Shown: positions 44,461 to 56,510, numbered from the stretch's first letter. The stretch: DNA of 64,000 nucleotides from Stomoxys calcitrans (GCF_963082655.1 NC_081552.1:53297947-53361946), one strand, 5' to 3'. The notes: generated from the letters alone by a model not told the origin. A program made the numbers and translations.

Positions 44461-46244
44461 TTTTATAAAAATAAAATTATGACAAAATGTTCATTAAAAT
44501 TAAATGATGACAAATTTTCTAAAGAATTAAAATTTTCTATAGAAATAACATTTTCCGAAAATCCTGTATATAAAATTAAATTTGTGTTTGTTTGTTTGTT
44601 CGGTATAGGACTCAAACATGGCTGAACCGATTACCTTGAAATGTTCACAGATTGTGTAGGTTGGTCTGGAAGGAAACATAGGTTATCGAATTTTTTGATA
44701 TCGAGAGGGGGCGGACCCTCCCCCTTACCTCCAAAGTACTACCCAAAAATAAAAGTGGACCGATCGGGACAATATGGGACTCAAATGAAAGGTATTCAGG
44801 AGTAGAGAACGAATTTCATATAAAAAATGGGGTCCAAGTACCTGGGGGCCACCCCAACGCCAAAACCCCCTAAAATAGGTTTTTTGGACGATCATGCCAA
44901 TATGGGACTCAAATGTGAGTAGATTGCGAATATGGTAAGGAACAAGAAATAGGCTTTAAACTTTGTTGATTTCGGAAGGTGGCGGACCCTCCCCCTTTAC
45001 TCAAAAACAACACCCAAAATTAAAAGTGGACCGATAAGGCCAATATGGGTACCAAATCAAAGATATTGGAGAGTAGAACACGAATGTTAATCTAGTATTA
45101 ACATTTGAGTATAAGTACTCATCGGCCTGCCCCAACCCCAAAACTCCCCCCAAATTAAACATATTGGACGTTCATATCAATATGGTGCTCAAATGATAGG
45201 TATTCGAGAGTAGAGTACGAATTCCATATTAAAAATTGGGTCCAAGTAATTGGGGGGCCACTCCGACCCTAAAACCCCCCAAATTGGTTTATTGGACGAT
45301 AATGACAATATGGGGCTCGAATGAAAGGTATTCGCGAGTAGATTACTAATATGGTCAGGAAGGAGGTATAGGCTATGTAACATGTTGGAAGGGGGCGAAT
45401 CCTCCCCCGTTACCACAAGAACGCCATCCAAAATCAAAAGTTGACAGATAGGGACAATATGGGTATCAAATGAAAGATATTGGAGAGTAGAAAGCGAATG
45501 TGGTATAAAAACTTGGTTTCAAGTATCCAAGGGGTAGCCCAAGCCCGAAAACTGTTCCAAATAGACATATTGGACGTATATATCAATATAGGACTCAAAT
45601 GAAAGGTATTCGGGAGTAGACTACGCATATGACATAAAAAACGAGATCCAAGTAATTGATAGTCGCTCCATCCCCGATAAGCTCTACAAATGGGAATATT
45701 ACTTGATCATAGCTTGATGAAACTCAAATGAAAGGCAGATTACGAATATGACATTAAACATTGTGTCCAAAAATCTTGGTGGTGCTTTACCTCCTATAAT
45801 CGCCTCCAATAGGTTATTTGACCTATTTAGCAATGGGGAATCAAGTGATAGATTTTTTTGATTAGAGTGCGTCATTCAAATTTGTGCTCGAGTAGCAGTG
45901 TGGCGCACAACCCTCATATAGACGCCCTCCGCCAAACGCTTGCATACACCAATCATTACAATATGGGATTAAATTAAAGGTATAAGGTTGTGAACTGCGA
46001 ATCTGATGTCATTATTCTGCTCATAAAACTAGCGGACGTTCAGCGTGATAGCAAGGGTTGCAAACCTTAACATTAAGGTGGCAACCATTTTTAGCTCATC
46101 GATAGGCAAGACCAAACGACGTGTTGCTGGGCAACACGTTTTTGTTCCAAAAGAAAAATTAGTTCTTTACCACAGAAAATCATTTAATATGGCAATTGGA
46201 TTTGATTTAAAAAAATACTAAATGATGACTATTAAATAGTGGTA

Positions 46245-46284
46245 TGGTGGTTGCCTATGAATGACTATTCATAGACAACCACCA
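46245..46284. repeat. Hairpin in the REP-E module
   Basis: TGGTGGTTGCCTATGAAT and ATTCATAGACAACCACCA form 18-bp arms with one mismatch and a 4-nt loop (GACT). Confidence 0.85.
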
Positions 46285-46487
46285 CATGATGATCCGCTCT
46301 AAGCGAGTAGCAATAACATTTAAATTAGCGCCGACTGGCAGTCTTCAATTGGATTTACTTGATCCAACAGGCAGTAAAAGGCGCTAAGTTGGAAAAGCCA
46401 ACATGAACAGAGAGAGGGCAGAGTGGTAAAAATTAATCATCCAGCAAGTATGTTTATTATGACAACCTATCGGTCTTTTGAATAAAG

Positions 46488-47224
46488 AACAAGTAAAAGC
46501 GTGCAAAGTTCGGCCGGGCCGAATCTTATATACCCTCCACCATGGATCGCATTTGTCGAGTTTTTTTCCCGGCATCTCTTCTTAGGCAAAAAAGGATATA
46601 AGAAAAGATTTGCTCTGGTATTAGAGCGATATCAAGATATGGTCCGGTTTGGACCACATTTAAATTATATGTTGGAGATCTGTGTAAAATGTCAGCCAAT
46701 TCTAATAAGAATTGCGCCCTTTGGCGGCTCAAGAAGTAAAATAGAGAGATCGATTTATATGGGACTGCATCGGGCTGTAGACCGATTCAGACCATAATAA
46801 ACACGTATGTTGATAGTCATGAGAGAATCCGTCGTACAAAATTTCAGGCAAATCTTATAATAATTGCGCACTCTAGAGGCTCAAGAAGTCAAGACCCAAG
46901 ATCAGTTTATATGAGAGCTATATCAGGTTATGGACCGATTTGAACCATACTTGGCACAGTTGTTGGATATCATAACAAAACACGTCGTGTAAAATTTCAT
47001 TCCAATCGGATAAGAATTGCGCACTCTAGAGGCTCAAGAATTCAAACCCAAGATCGGTTTTTATGGCAGCTATATCAGGTAATGGACCGATTTAAACCAT
47101 ACTTGGCAAAGTTGTTGGATATCATAACAAAACACGTCGTGTAAAGTTTCATTCCAATCGGATAAGAATTGCGCACTCTAGAGGCTCAAGAAGTCAAGAC
47201 CCAAGATCGGTTTATATGGCAGCC
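46488..47224 (+). mobile_element. HEL-B copy 7, 3'-truncated, nested in REP-E
   Basis: Complete 5' end (palindrome, ATATACCCTCCACCATGG). About four units, then it stops mid-unit at TTTATATGGCAG, with REP-E sequence following. Confidence 0.8.
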
Positions 47225-47853
47225 CGGCAGTCTAATTGCCAATCTTTGCCATAGAAAAAAATAGCTATAAATATATCTACCCTAATTTTCAAAAACGACT
47301 TTTCTCGGAGATATGTAAGGCGATTTAAGCGAAATATTGTCTGTACAGTTGCAGCGACCTAAAAACAAACAAAAAAATTGGTATCAAAATCGGGGGTGAG
47401 GTGCCTAGGATGGGCGCCCACCCACAAAACCCGCCAAACGGATTTATAGGCCAATCAATACAATATGGGACTCAAATTAAAGGTATTTGAGAGTAGAAAA
47501 CGAATCTGATATCGAATTGTGGGACTAAGGGTTTTTTTGGGTCACCCCACCCCTCAATTGGACATATTTACCGACCATGACAATGTGGATTTTAAATGAA
47601 AGGTCGTTGGGAGTAGAGCATGAAATTGACTTTCATTTTTGGGACCAAGTCTCTGGGGGTCCACCACACCCCAAGAAGGACTTTTACTGACCATTGCAAT
47701 GTGGGGTTTAAATAAGAGGTATTTGAGAGTAGAAAAATCCACAGGAAAATTGGACTACATTTTGAACTGAAATAAGACAGAAATTTCCAAATTTAGAGTA
47801 CTCCTCTCCAACATAGCATTATCGGGCGTAGCAGAGCGGACCGAACATTGGCT

Positions 47854-48440
47854 TCGATAAGGAACGCAAAGAGTGTTTGCTTCTAGATGAGAGCACAACC
47901 AGATGTAATGTCTTGATATCTGAAAAAGTTACATTAATATTTCTTCCACCTAATTCCGCATGCTTAATTCTGCCTATGCATTAGCGAGCAAGCCGAAGAT
48001 TCGAGCACCGTAAATTAATCATCCAAGAGCTTTTAGCTTCAAATAGCAGACATAACTTCATCAAGTCTCTGAAAATAAAGACAGCTTTATGGATAGCTGG
48101 CATATCTTCCGACAATGTAATACAACAAGTTAAACGTCATGTTTGGAACAACCTGCTGTCTCAAGTTAACGAAAAGACGAATTATGCTGCAGAAACATTG
48201 AATTAACGCCTAGATGTTCAATTAATGACCTCCCAAATTAGAGGAAGTGCGATGATGATGTTACATCCTTTGCTGTAGAATCTGATGCCATAATACATAT
48301 GGCTAACAAAAGCGAAGAATCCGAACAATTGGGAATTTCGAAGAAATAGACGAAGGACCCAGAAACTTCATTCTATTGGAATTTTTGAAGACAATAGCAT
48401 ATCAGAAATTTCAGAGAAGTATGTAGCCCATGTACATACA
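47854..48440. other. Unclassified segment, possibly a decayed coding region
   Basis: Composition is less AT-rich than the neighbours and short open runs occur (for example around 48230-48350 on +). I cannot link it to a family. No promoter or splice pattern is evident. Confidence 0.3.
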
Positions 48441-48443
48441 TAA

Positions 48444-49075
48444 CAAGTAAAAACGTGTTAAGTTCGCCAGTGCCGATACCCACCACCAAGTATATAATAA
48501 TCATCCTATTTTATTATAATTCCACTACTATATCCATAGTTATACCTAAATAGGGGCTGGTATCGCTCATATTTTATTCAGGTCCCAAGAATTCACATAC
48601 AAGTAACAGTTTCAGCGAGATCAGGCAAGAAATCCGCTTTTTTATATGACAGCTATATCTGTATAGTCTGATCTGATATCATATTTGGATCAGATGTCGT
48701 GAGGCTTAAAACAACTCACTATTTAAAATTTCAACGAAATCGGGTAATAAATGCAGCTTTTATGGGTTACAGACCCTTTATCGGCAGATCGGTCTATATG
48801 GCAGCTATATCTAAATATAGTCCGATATGAACCATATTTTGGTCAGATGTGGGGAGGCCTAAAATTTAGCTCTGTTTAAAAATTCAGGGAAATCGGATAA
48901 AAAATAAAAGTTTTTTGTGCTTCAGACCCTTTATTGGCAGATCGGTCTGTATAGCAGCTATATTCAAATATTTTCCGATTGGGTCCGTTCAAGAACTTAA
49001 CCAGCGTGTTTCAAAAAGTCGTATTCATTCCAAATTTCAGTTCAATATCTAAATTTTTTTAGGTCAGTAGAGTGT
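48444..49075 (+). mobile_element. HEL-A copy 8, decayed and 3'-truncated
   Basis: AAGTAAAAACGTGTTAAG start with palindrome lost (TTCGCCAGTGCCGA). CCCACCACCAAG and several units with GGTCTATATGGCAGCTATAT remain. The core and hairpin are absent. Confidence 0.65.
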
Positions 49076-49199
49076 AAAATTTGGACAAAATTTTCTATAG
49101 AAATATAATTTTGGCAAAATTTTCCATAGAAATAAAATTTATCTCTATAGAAATAAATGCAAAAATTTTGTACAGTTGTAAAATTTTATCCAAAAAATA

Positions 49200-51165
49200 T
49201 ATATAAAAAATAGTTCTTGTTTTTAAGGGGTTTTATTGCGTTAATCTCTATGTTTTGTTTGTTTTGAGAATTAATTTTCCTAGTATTTTATCCCATTATT
49301 AAATCCAATTTGTTCTCATTTGAAGTCCTTTTAGGATGTCAATTTATAAAAACGTTCGCTTAAATGCTTTGCTCGAGAACCACAAAAAAAAAGACTCGAA
49401 ACCATTTAAGGAACAAATTAGTCAGTATTCTCTAATGGTTCATTGACACAATTAGTCAATGTAGCTATTATTTAATTTCCAAGGTGGCAGTTTTCTCCTC
49501 TGCTCATAGACATCACCCTACCATTCACTAGATCCTTATGACGGGTTGTACGCCAACAAAACAAGGGGTAGTGGTACTATCAAGGACAGGCCATGACTTC
49601 TTCTGTGTAGTATTTCATTAACGCAGATGTAGCTTTGTACATTTCTCAAAACGCCACGAGGTGATATGGATCCACCACACCCTAGATTGTATTTTCTGCA
49701 AAAACTCTCTGGGCTGCCGTCTTTTTGGCTTCATGGTATATAAACTTCCGCCTGGGTAGAGTCAACGTCAACGTGAACGCCAACGCATGTCATTGCCTTC
49801 TTTAAGCTTCCTTTGTAGGTAGTCAACGAAAACCCACCCCTAAGAGCAGATTATGGCGGAACCTTGGCAGTCCTTGACTCTAGAACTGACAAAACACAAC
49901 ATGGAAAAAAGTTCAGGCCATAAAGAAGTTACTCCGGGGTTGTTGTGTGGTGGCAGGAGAGGCGGCAATAATAACATTGTGGTATTTGCTTCCTGGCATA
50001 TGAGGAAGTTCAAAAAACGCACAACTGCTGCTGCTGCTGTTGCTGTTGTTTTTGCTGCTGCTGCTACGGTTGAAACACATGGTAGTAATAACAAGGAACT
50101 TGTTTTTTGATACTCGCACATTGCTCTCCCTATTTGGCGCCCTACTGCGCCCATTTTCCACCTCAGCTCTCTGCGTGTATTTTTCTTGCTCTTTCTGCCT
50201 CTCTCTCTCTCGCTCTCTTGGAATATTACTTCAAGGACAACCTTGAAGTTCTAAAGACCCCTACAAACAAAAATCGTTGTGTAAGGCAATGAACCCTCTC
50301 TACCTCTCTCACTGGCTTGCTTTGCCTGTAAGCGAACGATAGAAAGAGAGAGAAGAGAAAGCAGGGGGCTGAATATTTGAATTGAGAGTTGGTCTGTATA
50401 TGTGCGTGGTTTATGTATGGCATGCGTTTTAGGGAGATGTGGTGTTGTGAGAGGTTATCAACCATAAAAGGCAATAAACACAAGAAAACTCCTGGCCCCT
50501 TTCTGAAGCCCCCTCATGGGTTCAAGCCGCTCTTCCCACTATTTGATGAATTGAATATAATTTGCGTCTAAAATAAAAAGCCATCGAAAAAAGAATGCCA
50601 CTTGTGTATTTCCCCCTTCTTCCCTGTAAAGCTTCCAGATTTTTGGTCTGTCATCTCCTGGCCCCCATCTGCTGGAATTTAGGACACGTGCTGAAAAACC
50701 ATAAGTATCGATATATTATTCCTCTTGCTTCCTTAAAGGAAACGGCAGCAAAAGCAGCCTTTGTTTTTATACCTTAGCTCGTTAGCAATGAACGAAGTTT
50801 CTATTTGCGGAGTTTTCAGGATTAGCGCTTGGAAAATGTTAAGAAGAGAAAAAGGAAGATATTTTTTAGCATACGTACGGGAAAACGACAAATGACAAGG
50901 CCATCTTTGCAAATGTACCAGAAAATTTACAATTAGTGCCAGTGTGTGTGTTTGTGAGAAAGACATTTCAACTAACAATGGTGCGAATAGCATGAGCCTT
51001 GTCAAAAAACTGTAAATCATAGCTTTTTTTACATTTTAATTTTTTTTTATGTTTGCAAAATTATTTGCTTTAGAAAAATTGTAAAGACAAAAGCATTTTA
51101 TATATACAAAGCAAATATTATTGAAAAGATTATGCTGATAATTTTTGAGAAGAAAAAATGGTTAA
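49200..51165. other. Non-repetitive DNA with no gene recognised
   Basis: Contains an imperfect (GCT)n tract at 50023-50066, which yields a poly-Ala frame on + (49853-50110) and Ser/Ala/Thr-rich frames on minus, plus a CT tract near 50196-50218 and a GA tract near 50338-50352 that could pair. I see no conserved protein domain. Confidence 0.5.
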
Positions 51166-51169
51166 AGCC

Positions 51170-51570
51170 CCCACAGAAATTTTGCATGTTGTGTTTCTGC
51201 ATGACTTCCAAAATCCGTGGTAAGATAAGTAGTGACAGACCTGATCTCTGGCGGGAATCGAAACCACGCTACCGCTACCAACCTGGCTACCGGTGCGACC
51301 TTTAACCTGATAAAGCTGCCAAATAAAACGATCTCCCAAATTGCCAAGGGCTCAATGCCCTTGGAAAACGCGGTTATAATCCAATTCAGTTGAAATTTTT
51401 CACGCATTACTCTGTTACATCTTCCAACCACCATGTCAATTACGATTGCAATCGGTCTATAAGCTGATATAGCTCCCATATAAATCGTTCTTCCGATTTG
51501 AGTTCTTGAGAACTTGGAAGACGCAATTCTTGTCCAATCTTGCTGCGATTTTGAACGTAAAGTACACATT
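51170..51570 (-). mobile_element. HEL-B/C satellite fragment with tRNA-like SINE piece
   Basis: Diverged units (GATATAGCTCCCATATAAAT, AATCGGTCTATAAGCTGATA) without termini. Between 51222 and 51300 lies GTTGGTAGCGGTAGCG and GGTTTCGATTCCCGCC (minus strand), the same SINE-like family as at 16905, with the anticodon region deleted. Confidence 0.55.
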
Positions 51571-51749
51571 TGCTGAAGATTGGGTTCAAGGTGTGCGCCA
51601 GCGGGGAAGGACAGAATTCAAAACGTACTTGGACAGCAGCGCCTAGTGAAGCATCTAATGAGGAATCTTCCCCACCGCATGTGTCCAGTGTGCTTTCTTA
51701 ACTGCCCCTGGATACGTGAGGAAGCTTATCATGGCAAGATCGCACAAAT

Positions 51750-52020
51750 CATGAACTCCTGGTGATCGCAGAAGACGAAGCTAACGCAACAGTGGTGAAG
51801 ATTTTGAATCCCGACTATGGTCCGGTTTTTGCATATAGATCTCCTTCATTGTAAGGCCGCTACGGCGGTACTAAAGGTACTTCTGATGGTAGGAGGATTT
51901 GACGTGGTGCTTATCCAGTAACCATGGGTGTATGGAGGAATGCTTCATGGGCAAAGAATTCCTGGACTTATTATACTCAAGGGTACGAGAAATGGGAGAC
52001 ACACAGCATGTGCACAGAAA
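51750..52020 (+). pseudogene. LINE endonuclease N-terminal fragment
   Basis: The + strand near 51850-52015 reads LHCKAATAVLKVLLMVGGFD then VVLIQ, an in-frame stop, PWVYGGMLHGQ. This is the start of a LINE apurinic-type endonuclease (the usual motif is DV.LIQEPW; here the catalytic Glu codon is a TAA stop). It is cut off by HEL-A copy 9. The short frame just upstream (51580-51765) may be the end of ORF1. Confidence 0.6.
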
Positions 52021-52021
52021 A

Positions 52022-53793
52022 AACAAGTAAAAAGGCGTTAAGTTCGGCCGGGCCGAACTTTGGATACCCACCACCTCGGGTATATATGTAAACCACTTTT
52101 CATCAAAATTCGGTGAAAATTTCATACCTTATACTCATATACCTCATACCGATCTGAACTATATAGGACACGGATGTCGAAAAGCCGAACATAAGTCACT
52201 GTGTCAAATTTCAGTGAAATCGGATTATAAATGCGCCTTTTATGGGGCCAAGACTTTAAATCGAGATATCGGTCTACATGGCAGCTATATCCAAATCTGG
52301 ACCGATTTGGGCCAAGTTGCATAAACATGTCGAAGAGCCTAACACTAAGCACTGTACCAAATTTCGGCGAAATCGGACAATAAATGCCTCTTTTATGGCC
52401 CCAAAACCTAAAACCTAGATATCGGTCTATATGGCAGCTATATCCAAATCTGGACCGATCTGGGCAAAATTGAAGAAGGACGTCGAAGAGCCTAACAAAA
52501 CTCACTGTCTCAAATTTCAGCGACATCGGACAATAAATGCGTCTTTTATGGCCCCAAAAACTAAAACCTAGATATCGGTCTATATGGCAGCTACATCCAA
52601 ATCTGGACCGATCTGTGCGATATTGCAGAAGTATGTCAAGGAGCTTAACTTAACACACTGTTCCAAATTTCGGGGACATCGGGCAATAAATGAGCATTTT
52701 ATGGGCCCAAAACCATAAATCAAGAAATCGGTCTATATGGCAGCTATATCCAAATTTGAACCGATCTGGACCAAATTGAAGAAATATGTCAAAGGGCCTA
52801 ACACATCTCACTGTCCCAAATTTCAGCAAAATCGGATAATGAATGTGGCTATTATGGGCCTTACACCATAAATCGGAGGATCGATCTATATGGCAGCTAT
52901 ATCCAAATCTGAACCGATCTGAGCCAAATTAACGAAGGATGTCGATGGGCCTTACACAATTCACTGCCCCGAATTTCATCAAAATCGGATAATAAATGTG
53001 GCTTTTATGGGCCTTAGACCATAAATCGGAGGATCGGTCTATATGGCAGCTATATCCAAATCTGGACCGATATGGACCAAATTGAAGAAATATGTCAAAG
53101 GGCCTAACACATCTCACTGTCTCAAATTTCAGCAAAATCGGATAATGAATGTGGCTATTTTGGGCCTTAGACCCTAAATCGGAGGATCGATCTATATGGC
53201 AGCTATATCCAAATCTGGACCGATCTGAGCCAAATTGGCGAAGGATGTCGATGGGCCTTACACAACTCACTGTCCCAAATTTCAGCGAAATCGGACCATA
53301 AATGTGGCTTTTATGGGCCTTAGACCCTAAATCGGAGGATCGGTCTATATGGCAGCTATATCCAAATCTGACCCGATCTGAGCCAAATTGACAAAGGATG
53401 TCGAAGGGCCTAACACAACTCACTGTCCCAAATTTCAACAAAATCGGATAATAAATGTGGCTTTTATGGGCCTAAGACCCTAAATCGGCGGATCGGTCTA
53501 TATGGGGGCTATATCAAAATATAGTCCGATATAGCCCATCTTCGATCTTAACCTGCTTATGGACAAAAAAAGAAACTGTGCAAAGTTTCAGCTCAATATC
53601 TCTATTTTTAGAGACTGTAGCATGATTTCAACAGACAGACGGACAGACGGACGGACATGTTTAGATCGTCTTAGATTTTTACGCTGATCAAGAATATATA
53701 TACTTTATAGGGTCGGAAATGGATTTTTCGATGTGTTGCAAACGGAATGACAAAATGAATATACCCCCATCCTTCGGTGGTGGGTATAAAAAC
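52022..53793 (+). mobile_element. HEL-A copy 9, complete, nine-unit array
   Basis: The best + strand family A copy. Unit marks are at 52270, 52423, 52576, 52729, 52882, 53035, 53188, 53341 and 53494: eight consecutive intervals of exactly 153 bp. Palindrome at 52042-52056, GACGGACAGACGGACGGAC tract at 53638, core at 53690, terminal GGTGGTGGGTATAAAA at 53777. In antisense, 53441-52929 is open for 170 codons as a 51-residue repeat (FGYSCHIDRSSDLGSKAHKS per unit). Confidence 0.9.
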
Positions 53794-54342
53794 ATGTAAA
53801 AAGGCATTAAGTGCGTCCGGGCCGAACTTTGGATACCCACCACTTCGAGTATATATGTAAACCACCTTTTGTCAAAATTTGGTGAAAAATGCATTATTTA
53901 TGCACCCATAGCAGCTATATCCAATACGGTCCAATTTGGATCAAATTCGGCACGGACATTGAGTGGTCTATAAAATACAAGTCACTGTTCAGTTTTGGTT
54001 CAATATTAGTCTTTTTGGATGTCGTATGTACTGGTCTCGGATGTCGGAAATCCTAATATAAGTGTATGTCACTGTGTCAAATATCAGCGAAATCGGAAAA
54101 TAAAAGCGATTTTTGTGGGGCCACTAAAGCGATAGGTTTTTATGGCAGCTATATCCAAATCTGGACCGATCTGGGCCGCCTTTAAGTAGTATATCGAGGG
54201 GCAACACAAAACACAACTGATTGGACTAAATATCAGCGAAATCGGAAAAAATGCGCCTTTTTATGGGCCCAAGACCTTTAATTAAGGGATCGGACTACAT
54301 GGCAGCTATATCCAAATCTACACCGATCTGGACCAAGTTGAA
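53794..54342 (+). mobile_element. HEL-A copy 10, 5' part, head-to-tail
   Basis: ACATGTAAAAAGGCATTAAG follows directly on the terminus of copy 9, then a decayed palindrome (GCGTCCGGGCCGAA) and ATACCCACCACTTCGAG. About two diverged units precede the start of HEL-C copy 3; no core. Confidence 0.7.
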
Positions 54343-55913
54343 ACAAATGAAAACGTGCTAAGTTCAGCCGGGCCGAATCTTGGGAACCTACCACCATGGA
54401 TTGTGCTAAAACTTTATACAAAATAAATTTAGTTGAAGGGCATAATTTTATTCTACATACCAAACTACTGTCAAACCAACAAAAATTAAAGCTCTAGGAA
54501 CGGAAGAAGCATGATCGAGAGACCGGTTTACATGAGAGCTATATCAGGTTATAGACCGATTTGGCCGTATTTGGCACATTTGTTGGAAGTGGTAACAGAA
54601 TACCGCATGCAATATTGCAGCTAAATCGGACAAACATTGACTCAAAAAGTCAATTCGGGAGATCGGATTATATGGGAGCTACATCAGGTTATAGAGCTAA
54701 TTCGACCATACTTAACACAGTTATTGGAAGTCATAATGGAACACCGCATGCAGAATTTCAGCTAAATCGGATAATATAAGAGCTATATCAGGTTATTGAC
54801 CGATTTGTACCGTACTTGGCACAGTTGTTGGAAGTCATAGCAGAACACTATACGCACAAGAATCGTGGCTCGTAAGGGCTCAAGAAGTCAAATCGGGAGA
54901 TCGGTTTATATGGGAGCTATATCAGGTTATAGACCGATTCGGACCGTACTTGACACAGTTGTTGGATGTCATAAGAGAAAGCTGTGTCCAAATTTTAAGC
55001 CAAATCGGAAAAGAATTTAAATCGGTTTACATGGGAGCTACATAAGGTTATAGACTGATGTGGACTGTACTTGAAAGTCATAGCAAAACAGTACATGCTC
55101 AATTTCAGCCAAATCGGACAAGAGTTGCGGCTTATAAGGGCTCAAGTATGCACTTTGGGTTATCCGTTTATATGAGAGCTATATCAGGTTATAGACCTAT
55201 TCGGGCTGTATTTGGCAAAGTTGTTGGAAAGTATAATAGAACACTACGTGCTCAATTTCAGCCAAAATCGGACAAAAATTGCGGTTTGTAAGGGCTCAAG
55301 AAGTCAATTTGGGAGATCGGTCTATATGGGAGCTATATGAGGTTATAGAGCTATGTCGACCGTATTTAAAACAGCTTTTGGAAGTCATAACAGAACACCG
55401 CATGCAGAATTTCAGCCAAATCGGACTACAGTTGCGGCTAGCAGGGGCTCAAGAAATCAAATCGGGTTATATTATATAGGAGCTATATCAGGTTATTGAC
55501 CGAATGGGACCGTACGTGACACAGTTTATGGAAATCATATCAGAACACTATGTGCAAAATTTTAGCCAAATCGAGTAAAAAAACTGCTGCTTCCAGGGGC
55601 TCAGGAAATCAAATAAGGAGATCGGTTTACATCGGGGCTACATTTAAAGCTGAATCGGTGGTCCATTTGCAATCCTCAATGACCTGCATGAATAGTAAAT
55701 ATCTGTGCAAAATTTCAAGGGGCTAGCTGTACGCGTTCGACAGCTATCGTGATTTCGACAGACGGACGGACGGACATGGCCAGATCGACTTAGAATGTCG
55801 AGTCGATCAAGAATATTCATACTTTATGGGGTCGTTGAAGAATATTTCGAGACGTTACAAACGGAATGACTAGATTGGTATACTCCAATCCTATGGTGGT
55901 GGTTATAATGAAA
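54343..55913 (+). mobile_element. HEL-C copy 3
   Basis: GAAAACGTGCTAAGTTCAGC, then GGGAACCTACCACCATGG. Nine or so units of the form GAGATCGGTTTATATGGGAG...CAGGTTATAGACCGATT, some shortened. GACGGACGGACGGACATGG tract, core AGAATATTCATACTTTATGG, end CCTATGGTGGTGGTTATAA. Confidence 0.8.
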
Positions 55914-56413
55914 TAAGTGAAATGAGGAAGTTCTGAGGGACAGGAAATTGAACTTCAAATCCAACATTTTGGTAATGGCAATAGAGACAACTCTTACCCT
56001 ATACACCTGCAAGAGGTCCATTGGCAAAAGTTGAGGGTTTAACTCCCGTGTCATTCACTGTGTATATACTACTGTTGTCAGACCTATAGTGCTATAGGGT
56101 GTTGTGGTCTTATGGACGATGCTTTAAGAGTTCACCTTCTGTTCAATACTCAGCCGGATCTACAAAAATGCATTAATATTATATCTGTAAACGTTAGAGG
56201 TGTATCGTCTAAAGAAAAATGTAATAAATTTAAAAACAAAATAGCTAGTTCTGAAATATTACCAGACATTATTGTTGTGCAAGATACAGTAAATATTTGA
56301 GTCTTTACCACGGTCGGATGGATACGGTGAAACTTCAATTGATGTCAAATCATCTTTAAGATACAAAACATTAATCAATAGAAGCGAGAATAGTGTAAAT
56401 GTTTTTGCTGTCG

Positions 56414-56510
56414 ATAAAATGAGGCGATAATCAATTTTGAGTTGTATAAACAAACGTCAAGCAACTACGTTTGTTTATACAATTCGAAACTGATTATCGC
56501 CTCATTTTAT
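56414..56510. mobile_element. Small foldback element inside the LINE
   Basis: Arms 56414-56457 and 56467-56510 (44 bp, three mismatches), loop CAAGCAACT. It interrupts the endonuclease region. Flanks CGAT and TGAT hint at a 4-bp duplication. No internal sequence beyond the arms. Confidence 0.7.

Larger units (their letters stand above)
44565..47853 (-). mobile_element. REP-E copy 2, long, with nested HEL-B
   Basis: Reverse orientation: GTTTGTTTGTTTGTTCGG near 44588 is the 3' end and CATAGCATTATCGGGCGTAG near 47810 the 5' end. G-rich units flank a module at about 46020-46480 that matches 30400-30950 in reverse. HEL-B copy 7 (46488-47224) interrupts it. Collinearity with 29785-32115 defines the family. 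Confidence 0.65.

Noticed and set aside
47854..48440. Possible decayed host gene or LINE ORF1
   Set aside because: Some short frames are open, but no motif of a known family could be recognised, so no function is called.
49853..50110. 85-codon + frame with a poly-alanine stretch, and overlapping minus frames
   Set aside because: The Ala run comes from an imperfect GCT microsatellite; frames on both strands overlap and none shows a domain or codon bias I can support.
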